From NCBI GenBank assembly GCA_023052935.1, contig CM041292.1, forward strand, positions 103,173,906 through 103,237,905: a stretch of DNA of 64,000 nucleotides, in the 5' to 3' direction. Position 1 is the first letter of the stretch. Each line of letters starts with the position of its first letter. A model generated the notes under the pieces. The model saw nothing but the letters and a program-made list of their open reading frames with translations. It did not search any database and had not been told where the DNA came from. Source of the stretch: Piezodorus guildinii. Lineage: Eukaryota > Arthropoda > Insecta > Hemiptera > Pentatomidae. The translations under genes and the position numbers were made by a program. Shown here in pieces: positions 57,320 to 64,000 of this stretch.

Positions 57320-59989
57320 TTACAATAGGTCTCGTGGCCACTGCCGTTTCAATCTTCGAGGAGGATTGTAGGGATGGGTGGTGCTGGATAGGGATTGTGC
57401 TAGAGGGTTAGGATGATGACTAAGGTTCTGATGAAATTTGGATGGTACCAGGTCTAAAACAAACGGAATATTAAGGTCATGGTGTAGGGTACAGTTGGTA
57501 ACGTAATAAGGAGCATTAACTATTGTTCGGAGGACTTTGGATTGGAAGGATTGGATGCGTTTAATGTTAGAATGTTTAGCTGTCCCCCACAGTTCAAGTC
57601 CGTAGGTCCATATAGGTTTCAGTACTGTCTTGTATATTAGTAATTTGTTGTCAACTGTAAGATGAGATTTTCTGTTTAGTAGTCTGTATAACTGGCCGAA
57701 TCTGCGGTTGAGTTCTTTTCTTTTTAGTCTTGTATGTGGGTTCCACGTCAGTCTTTTGTCTGGTAAAAAGCCGAGATACCGGACTGTGTCTGAGGAAGGA
57801 AGCGGTATAGAATTGAAATTAACCGTTGGACAGGATTTGCGTCGAAGGGTGAATGTGACGTGAATGCATTTGCTTTCGTTAACCTTAATGCGCCAAGCAT
57901 TGCACCAGTCTTCGACAAGGGAAAGGTGCTTTTGGAGATTTAGCGATGCTGCTTCAGGATCAGAATTGGATGATAAAATGGCTGTGTCATCAGCAAATGT
58001 TGCCAGAAAGGTATTGGGGTCGGTAGGGATATCGGCGGTGAAGAGGATGTAGAGGACGGGTCCTAAGACGCTGCCTTGAGGAACACCGGCCTCAACAGTA
58101 TATTGTTCGGAAAATTCGGAACCACAGCGAACTCGGAAGGAGCGGTTGGATAAATAGGATCGGAGGATTAGGTATAAGGATTGAGGTAAATGGGTTTTGA
58201 GCTGAAAGAGCAGTCCCGGGTGCCACACCCGGTCAAAAGCTTGAGCTAAGTCCAGAAAGGCACCCGAACAATACTCCTCGCACTCAAGGGCGGAGGAAAT
58301 GTGGTCTACAACTCGGAGTCCTTGCTGAACCGTGGAATGTTGAGGACGAAATCCGAACTGATGTGAAGGAAAATTTTGATATTTGGCTAGGATTCGTTTT
58401 AGTAGGAGCTTTTCGAAAATTTTTGAGAGGATCGGAAGTAGGCTGATAGGTCTGTAAGATGACGTGTTGTTAGAAGGTTTGCCTGGTTTTAGGAAAAGGA
58501 TCATAGTTGAATGTTTCCATAAGAGAGGAAAATAGGTAGTGCGTAGGATACAGTTATAGAGATATGTAAGGAATGTAATGGCTTTAGGTGGAAGTTGTCT
58601 TAAGATTTGGGGAGTAAGGAGGTCGTATCCAGGAGATTTGCGGAGAGGAAGCTTTTTAAGAAGATATCTGACCTCAGAGGGATTAACTGCTTTAGGTGGT
58701 AAGGATAGTGGTATTGGTGACGTGAGGAACTCTTCAACTGCTGCAGTATGGGTTGGATTAAGCTCTGGATGAGGAGTAAAAACTTTGGAAAGGTGCTGTG
58801 CGAATTCCTCGGCCTTATGCTTGTCAGAAGCAGCCCAGGAACCATCACAGCGCCGGAGAGGATGGGAAATGGTGTGGGATTTTAGGATTCTCTTCGTGAC
58901 ATTCCACAGGGAATTGTCACGAGTCGAGAGAGAGGAGAGGTAGGTATTGTAGGATTGGGAACAGAAGATCGCCAACTCCCGCTTTAATTTTCTACAAAAA
59001 AAATTATAGGAGCGGCGATCTTCTGGGTGGCGGGTGCGTTGCCATAATGTTCTAGCTCGACGTTTGCTGTTGATGAGGTCTGTCAGGTGTTGTGGTAAAT
59101 GGCTTTTGTAAGGAATTATTTGGGATTGTTTGGGAGAGGAGGCAGTCCAGGCGGCTTGTTGAATAGCGGTTGTAAAGGAATATACGGCGTCGTCAAGGTC
59201 ATTTGGGGTTTTGAGAATCACTCTGAGGTCAATATCATTAGTGAGAATTTCGCGGAAGAGGTTCCAGTTGACAGGGCCCCTAATGAATGACGGTGGGATA
59301 GGTTTAGGAATAGGTGTTATGGATACATTTAGAATCAATGGACTATGATCAGAGGATAGTTCATCAAGGCGAGCTATGGAAAAATTCAGAGAGCCTAATC
59401 CGCTGTGGATGAAGAAGTCGAGGATGTCAGGATTACGCTTAGGATCTGTTGGCCAGTAGGTAGGAGAATCGGGAGGTAGGAGATGAAAGCGTCGGGAGTT
59501 GAGTGCAGACTGCAATGTCCGTCCACGAGAATTGGTGGTTCTAGAACCCCACTGTTGGTTCTTAGCGTTTAAGTCTGCACCCAAAATGAAGTGATTACCC
59601 AAGGAGTTGAGGAAGGATCCAAATTGGGCAGAGGAAATGGGATGTTTAGGAGGGCAGTATGCTGATGCGATGATAAGCGGAAAGGAAAAGGTTTTGATAA
59701 CGATGGAAGTTGCTTGTAGGTAATCGTGGGCGGAAATTGGGTGTAAGTGATGGGTGAGGGATCGGCGGACTATGACAGCAGTACCGGCATGGGCTTTGCC
59801 GTCTGGATGGTCTGTCCGGTATGTCGTGTATCCTGGTATTTTAAAGTACTGTTTAGTGGTTAGTCTAGTTTCAGTAATGAGTGCAACATCAATGTTTTTG
59901 TCCTGCAGTACGGCTGTAAGTTCGTCAGTGTGAGTTCTAACACCATTCGCATTCCAAAGGAGAATGGATAAGGAATTAGGTGAGGTCAT
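57320..59989 (-). CDS. Jockey ORF2: endonuclease and reverse transcriptase
   Basis: An 889-residue pol-like protein that would nick the target and copy its own RNA in the nucleus. The APE-type endonuclease occupies residues ~8-225: N13 in LLWNANG, E40 in TETRL, Y111 in ASAYCPP, D139/N141 in GADLNA, D188/D191 in NPDILDFF, and S213-D214-H215. The RT spans ~440-720: KSPGYD (451-456), YRPISLLP (512-519), motif A FLDLAQAFD with D580 and D585, motif B GVPQGS (635-640), and FADD (665-668) with D667/D668. The thumb includes VRYLGF and RLTWNPHTRLKR (746-757). It ends PPRRLKRQWPRDLL. There is no RNase H domain, as usual for Jockey. The start ATG follows the ORF1 TAA with no gap and in the same frame. 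Long antisense ORFs are shadows. Confidence 0.95.
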   Translation of the reverse strand: MTSPNSLSILLWNANGVRTHTDELTAVLQDKNIDVALITETRLTTKQYFKIPGYTTYRTDHPDGKAHAGTAVIVRRSLTHHLHPISAHDYLQATSIVIKTFSFPLIIASAYCPPKHPISSAQFGSFLNSLGNHFILGADLNAKNQQWGSRTTNSRGRTLQSALNSRRFHLLPPDSPTYWPTDPKRNPDILDFFIHSGLGSLNFSIARLDELSSDHSPLILNVSITPIPKPIPPSFIRGPVNWNLFREILTNDIDLRVILKTPNDLDDAVYSFTTAIQQAAWTASSPKQSQIIPYKSHLPQHLTDLINSKRRARTLWQRTRHPEDRRSYNFFCRKLKRELAIFCSQSYNTYLSSLSTRDNSLWNVTKRILKSHTISHPLRRCDGSWAASDKHKAEEFAQHLSKVFTPHPELNPTHTAAVEEFLTSPIPLSLPPKAVNPSEVRYLLKKLPLRKSPGYDLLTPQILRQLPPKAITFLTYLYNCILRTTYFPLLWKHSTMILFLKPGKPSNNTSSYRPISLLPILSKIFEKLLLKRILAKYQNFPSHQFGFRPQHSTVQQGLRVVDHISSALECEEYCSGAFLDLAQAFDRVWHPGLLFQLKTHLPQSLYLILRSYLSNRSFRVRCGSEFSEQYTVEAGVPQGSVLGPVLYILFTADIPTDPNTFLATFADDTAILSSNSDPEAASLNLQKHLSLVEDWCNAWRIKVNESKCIHVTFTLRRKSCPTVNFNSIPLPSSDTVRYLGFLPDKRLTWNPHTRLKRKELNRRFGQLYRLLNRKSHLTVDNKLLIYKTVLKPIWTYGLELWGTAKHSNIKRIQSFQSKVLRTIVNAPYYVTNCTLHHDLNIPFVLDLVPSKFHQNLSHHPNPLAQSLSSTTHPYNPPRRLKRQWPRDLL

Positions 59990-59992
59990 TTA
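59987..59992 (-). promoter_or_regulatory. TAA-ATG junction between ORF1 and ORF2
   Basis: On the element strand the ORF1 stop TAA (59992-59990) is followed at once by the ORF2 ATG (59989-59987), in the same reading frame. ORF2 could be made by termination-reinitiation, or as a fusion if the single stop is read through. Confidence 0.85.
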
Positions 59993-61300
59993 TGGTTTTT
60001 TTAAGGCAGGAATGAGATTTGTTACGAGATTCGTAAGGAGTGATATTAGGGGCATAACAAGGGATTTAATTTCGGAAATAAAGGATGTCATCAAACTGGT
60101 AAGGTCTGTGGCGTTTGATGGAGGAGGAATATGAGAGATTTGTGGTGGATTAGGATTCTTAGGATTGGTTACATTTTGAGAAAGAGGTATATGTGGAATG
60201 GATTGAGGTACATTTTGTAGTTCCGGCAGGGCCACGGCTTCAGTACTTTGATTCCCACCTCCAAGTAAGTGGGCAAATGATAAATTGGCATCAATAAGTT
60301 TTGAGGGTTCTCTTCTGTTTCTTACTTGTCTTGCTGTTTCATCCAGTACTTGAGGTTTTTGAAACCTGGTCCTCAGCTCCTTATAGATTTGGCATCCTTT
60401 ATAGTTGGCCGGGTGGTCCTTCAGGCAATGAGCACATACAGCTGGTGTTGATTTTGGTTTTGTACACTCCACAGACTTGTGCTGTTCACCGCATTTCACG
60501 CATCGAGGTATGTGATGACAATAACTTTTAGTATGACCATATGCTTGACAATTATGGCACTGAATTATCTCTCTCTTTGTGTAAGGTTTTTCAACTCTTA
60601 CACTGGAATAGTACAATCTATTGAGGTCATAGATTTTTTCAACTCCTTCAGCTGGTTCCAAATCCACAAAAAAGAGAGGTAGAGGAATTTTATCCTTTAG
60701 GACGTTAGTGACTTGCCGCACTTTATAGCCCATCTCCGTTAGTTCTTCTTTAATAGCTTCAACTGGTGTCGAGGGGTGTAAGTTTCTGATTACAACCCTT
60801 AAAGCTCTCTCTTGGCGTAGCTGATAGGTATGGAAATCTGCTTTGGTTTCAGTTAGGTATTTCACTATTTTTCTATATGTCTCGGCAGTAGTAGGAGATA
60901 TTTTGGTATCATTGATTCTACTCATACAGTAGTAGCTGGTAGATTCGGTAATTTTGTTCAATTGCGCACACAACAACTGGAAATTTCTAATATTTTTGAC
61001 AAATATTGGAGGAGGCCGTGGTTCACTAGGTATAGGAGTAGATTCCATGTTTTCTTTTTCATTATGTAAAATCTGAAAAGGATTTGGGGTGAAAAACGGC
61101 GATTCGTCAGTCATCCCTTGTGACGATGTGCCAGGTTGTGGTTCAGATTCTGAATTAGTACCGGAAGGGGTTGCTTGTAGATTTAATCTTTTATTAGTAT
61201 CACGGCGGGGTCTTTGTTTTGTAGGTGACGGGATTGAACCACTAGATCTAGATCTTTTAGTTGAAGCTTTGGAGGACATTACTTGATGATAATATCGCAT
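59990..61300 (-). CDS. Jockey ORF1: gag-like RNA-binding protein
   Basis: A 436-residue protein that would package element RNA. Residues 1-60 are basic and Ser/Pro-rich and probably disordered. Residues ~165-240 form the RRM-like 'pre-C2HC' domain (R-V-V-I-R-N-L-H-P-S-T-P, then E-L-T-E-M-G-Y, then L-P-L-F-F-V-D-L). Three zinc knuckles follow: C248-C251-H256-C261 (CX2CX4HX4C), C267-C270-H274-C279 (CX2CX3HX4C) and C289-C292-H296-C303 (CX2CX3HX6C). The tail is Pro/Asn-rich and ends with a hydrophobic Leu/Ile stretch (~400-432). A second Met at residue 8 (MSSKASTKRSRSS, base 61279) is an equally good start. Length and knuckle layout fit Jockey-clade gag. Plus-strand ORFs inside it are shadows. 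Confidence 0.92.
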   Translation of the reverse strand: MRYYHQVMSSKASTKRSRSSGSIPSPTKQRPRRDTNKRLNLQATPSGTNSESEPQPGTSSQGMTDESPFFTPNPFQILHNEKENMESTPIPSEPRPPPIFVKNIRNFQLLCAQLNKITESTSYYCMSRINDTKISPTTAETYRKIVKYLTETKADFHTYQLRQERALRVVIRNLHPSTPVEAIKEELTEMGYKVRQVTNVLKDKIPLPLFFVDLEPAEGVEKIYDLNRLYYSSVRVEKPYTKREIIQCHNCQAYGHTKSYCHHIPRCVKCGEQHKSVECTKPKSTPAVCAHCLKDHPANYKGCQIYKELRTRFQKPQVLDETARQVRNRREPSKLIDANLSFAHLLGGGNQSTEAVALPELQNVPQSIPHIPLSQNVTNPKNPNPPQISHIPPPSNATDLTSLMTSFISEIKSLVMPLISLLTNLVTNLIPALKKP

Positions 61301-61581
61301 TTCATGTATAGAAAGTAATTAAATAATAACCAGATGTGGGAAAAAAAATTTTACTTAAAAAAAGTTAAGCAAGACTAGCCTTGCCGGGCTATTGGCAATC
61401 AGCTGATATGAAGAGGTGACTCAGCATTCACTTTACACTGTAAATTATATCACAACTTACCGCTGTTTGCTCCAATAATAACTGTTGTTGTTATCCTGAT
61501 GTCTGATGATGTTTTCAAGACTGTGCTGAAGTGAAATCCAACTGTAAAAGCAAGAAGTCCGAGAGCCGACTTGAAATATGT
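61301..61581 (-). other. Jockey 5' UTR
   Basis: About 280 bp from the inferred 5' end (ATTTCAAGTCGGCTCTCGGA near 61580) to the first ORF1 ATG. The start is set by the candidate TSD, not by comparison with another full-length copy. Confidence 0.6.
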
Positions 61582-61590
61582 GTGAATAAT

Positions 61591-62567
61591 ATATGAATTA
61601 TGTAATAATAAAAAATAGTCTATATATTGCTATATCTCTCTCTATTTGAATTAATTTAACATAAATAAATGATATTACAATGCACGTAATTAATTTAGCA
61701 AAGGTAATATATGACACTAATTAAGTGAAATAATGTCACTTGTAACTTCAATTAATTAACAACAGTGTTAATTCTATTTATGTCCTATAAGTTTATTAAC
61801 ACAAATACGTGCGACACCATGCCCTAGTTTCGGATTCGTTTTTATTATAATTGATTGAAATTCAATGATTTTCTCTTAGAAAGTCGATCTTCCGATAAAA
61901 AGGATAATTTAAATCCAGGCCTTTATTGGGGATAAGTGGGTATAGCCACGGTCACTAATTAGTGAAGGATAAACATCTAGGTTCGCATCACCCAGCTCCA
62001 TGGAGCACCCCGGATGAATGTGTAATTGCTGTGTGTGTACAGGAGGTGTGAGAGGAAAAGAAAGTGGCTACGTGCTCCGAAACCATAAAAAGGAAGAGAA
62101 AATAGTCATAATAGGAAATACCTACTATATTCCCACGTGGCCGCATTAGGTCCAGCTCCTTCTGTATTTGTGCATCACCTTGTCCAGCTTTATCTCTGGT
62201 TACAACTGATAATGGATAATTTAATGTTTATATTTTTTTTTTCTCACGACATTTCTAGAAATATCACACACACACGCGAAAAAAGGTAATATTAAAAATC
62301 CATTTCTTTTTTAATAATGTGTAATATATTTTTTACTTCACATATTGGAATCACGAATCTGCATGAATTTATTTTTGATACCAATAATAAATCATATAAT
62401 AAGTTGAACCTTAACTAAGACTTGTATAGCCATTAGAATGAGTTGATAAGCTGCTGATAAAAGCTTTACATCCACAAACTTTACATTTAATTAAAGTTCT
62501 TCTTCTTCCAGTGGCGTGACAGGCCGTATAGGCCCTAGGCCTGGCGGTGTAATCTCCTGTGAGATTT
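61591..62567. other. unassigned spacer
   Basis: AT-rich with a mixed patch at 61915-62200 that includes the 12-bp palindrome GCTCCATGGAGC near 61995-62006. No ORF or tRNA-like boxes are confirmed. Confidence 0.4.
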
Positions 62568-63360
62568 TCGATTTTTCACTGGAAATACACATTTTAAGGT
62601 CTCCTGAGACAAAATGACAAAATTCCGCAAAAAAATCTGTGTGAGTGTGTCCGTGTTCGCAAATACTAAAAGGTGTACGGGACCGAAATTTCAAGTTTAA
62701 GACAACTATACGCCCGAAATGTTACAGCTACTTTTTCATCAAAATCAGCTATTCAGAAGACCCACTTTATATCTTCCATTTTGAACCTTTTCACGATTTT
62801 CTCGAAAACGACTCTAACATTTTGGATTAAACTCGCTATATGGATGTAAAATTTAATGGAATTCAATATGATGTAGGTTTCATTCTGATTGAAATAGTCT
62901 GACACGGCTTAAATACTGATATTTTAAATGTTCCTCATCTTAAACTACCTCTAATTTTGTAGATTTCAAAAAATTAGGAACATCATGTTATTAGTATTGA
63001 TAAATAATGGCTAAATATGCAAGTTGAGCGAATTTGATTGAAGTAGAAAAGAACAAACATATTTTGGTATGCAACACTAGAATAGTGATATAAATGAGAC
63101 TGTTGGAAACCGAAATATTTAAAAAAAAATAATAATACGTAGAATCGTAAAGGTTAATGGTGAAGCACTGATAAAATAAAGTGATTGTTGTAGTTAAAAA
63201 TATAATAGATTATTTAATAAAACACGTGTCTCTATTGATATTTAATTTAATAATTGTTTAAGAATTTATTTTCATGTCTAAATGTATTTAAAAATTCTTA
63301 AATTGATTTTTGCAACTGAGGTAAGTAAAAGTCGTGTGTTGCGCGCACCAGATTTTTTGA
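62568..63360 (+). repeat. R900 repeat, copy (i)
   Basis: Lacks the extreme opening end but keeps TTTTCACTGGAAATACACAT, GAAATTTCAAGTTTAAGACA, ATTTTCTCGAAAACGACTCT and GTAGGTTTCATTCTGATTGA. It also keeps the whole closing end: CAACTGAGGTAAGTAAAAGT, CGTGTGTTGCGCGCACCAGA. It is the clearest right-hand terminus in the window. Confidence 0.7.
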
Positions 63361-64000
63361 ATCTGCATGGAAATCAAATCACTGTTCTGGTAGTAGTTTT
63401 TCTACCTGTTTTGAGTGGAAATAGTCCTTAGAGTGAGCGTTATATGAAACAGGTATACGACTTGGACAAAAATGAATTCTTAGAAGCTATAAATTTTAAA
63501 GTAGTCTAAAAAAGAGGAATAATTTAATAGAAAAAGGCGTCTTACGAAGCATTAATGGCTTGATGTTCAACCTGAACTTCAAAGAGTTTAAACAAAAATT
63601 AAAAATACATTTCTCACTTTGAATTATAAATCACATTTGTTTAGTCAGCTCGTTTAAATTTTTATTCGTTAGGAACTCAATGTTTAATTTTATTTATGAA
63701 TTTATAATATGAATTACCTTAACAACTTAGATACCGCGGAACTCACTTCTTTTTTAAACATATAACAAAATCGAAACATATAATATATATACCTTTTAAA
63801 ATTTAAATTAAGTTTGCATTTAGTTTACAGTTAAACATTCATTTTCATGAAAAAGTATTAAATTTAAAATGATTAATAACAATGTTATTTTACAGATTTA
63901 TAACAACTTACCATTTATGTTAACAGCTTAGTTGAAATTCGGTACGTAATATTGTTTCTAAAATCGTGCGCACTAAATGGAAGAATAAAACTTGCACGAG
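63361..64000. other. unassigned AT-rich spacer
   Basis: Nothing recognised to the end of the window. Confidence 0.4.

Larger units (their letters stand above)
56834..61590 (-). mobile_element. full-length Jockey-clade LINE, both ORFs intact
   Basis: Boundaries: on the minus strand the element starts at about 61581 and ends at 56842 in A24 (plus-strand T run 56842-56865). Candidate 9-bp duplications GTGAATAAT lie at 56834-56842 and 61582-61590. Length is about 4.74 kb, normal for Jockey. It has a ~280-bp 5' UTR, ORF1 (61300-59990), ORF2 (59989-57320) and a ~450-bp 3' UTR. Both ORFs are open and all catalytic motifs are present, which marks it as young and possibly mobile. All other Jockey pieces in the window are truncated and broken. 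Jockey-clade 5' UTRs usually carry an internal Pol II promoter; none can be proven by eye here. Confidence 0.85.

Noticed and set aside
58578..61286. Plus-strand ORFs inside the intact Jockey
   Set aside because: They are shadows of the minus-strand ORF1 and ORF2, which have full domain support.

Overview
The window reads as AT-rich, gene-poor nuclear DNA from an arthropod, most likely an insect. The evidence is a complete Jockey-type LINE, insect-type Helitron ends, several tRNA-derived SINEs, long (TA)n tracts, and no ORF that looks like a host gene. The species cannot be named from sequence alone. Every coding signal I can identify belongs to a transposable element, so this is an intergenic or intronic repeat graveyard with one well-preserved resident.

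Layout. At 0-10 kb there is a broken hAT/CGGBP1-like transposase start, a Jockey reverse transcriptase (RT) relic, two copies of a T-tailed tRNA SINE (SINE-A), another tRNA SINE (SINE-D), and two copies of an unnamed ~0.9-kb non-coding repeat that I call R900. At 10-22 kb there is a 1.66-kb non-autonomous Helitron followed 4 bp later by a 76-bp mini-Helitron, a SINE-A/SINE-C composite, another SINE-A, and a full-length SINE-B with a 14-bp target-site duplication (TSD). At 22-34 kb there is a Jockey relic, R900 copies and a five-unit 192-bp tandem array. The same stretch holds a retroposed chimera (U2 snRNA 5' end, R900 foldback, LINE 3' end, poly(A)) inside an R900 copy, and a 5'-truncated LINE with a 14-bp TSD. 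At 34-46 kb there are MITE-like elements with terminal inverted repeats, a Jockey 3' fragment, LINE tails (one with an 11-bp TSD) and an RTE-like relic. At 46-57 kb there is a long RTE-like relic with a nested SINE-B, Jockey scraps, a Helentron-type endonuclease fragment bounded by short inverted repeats, and three more RT relics. At 57-61.6 kb there is a full-length Jockey element on the minus strand, with intact ORF1 (gag-like, three zinc knuckles) and ORF2 (endonuclease plus RT), flanked by a candidate 9-bp TSD. At 62-64 kb there is another R900 copy and unassigned AT-rich DNA.

How the parts work together. The intact Jockey could supply endonuclease and RT for its own relics. A separate I-like LINE (RNase H-type C-terminus, poly(A) tail) probably generated the U2/R900/LINE chimera at 28.3-29.2 kb by template switching. 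The SINEs depend on unidentified LINE partners. The most unusual items are the U2 chimera, the same-frame TAA-ATG junction in the intact Jockey, the R900 family and the tandem Helitron pair. Family assignments rest on motifs read by eye; no database search was possible.
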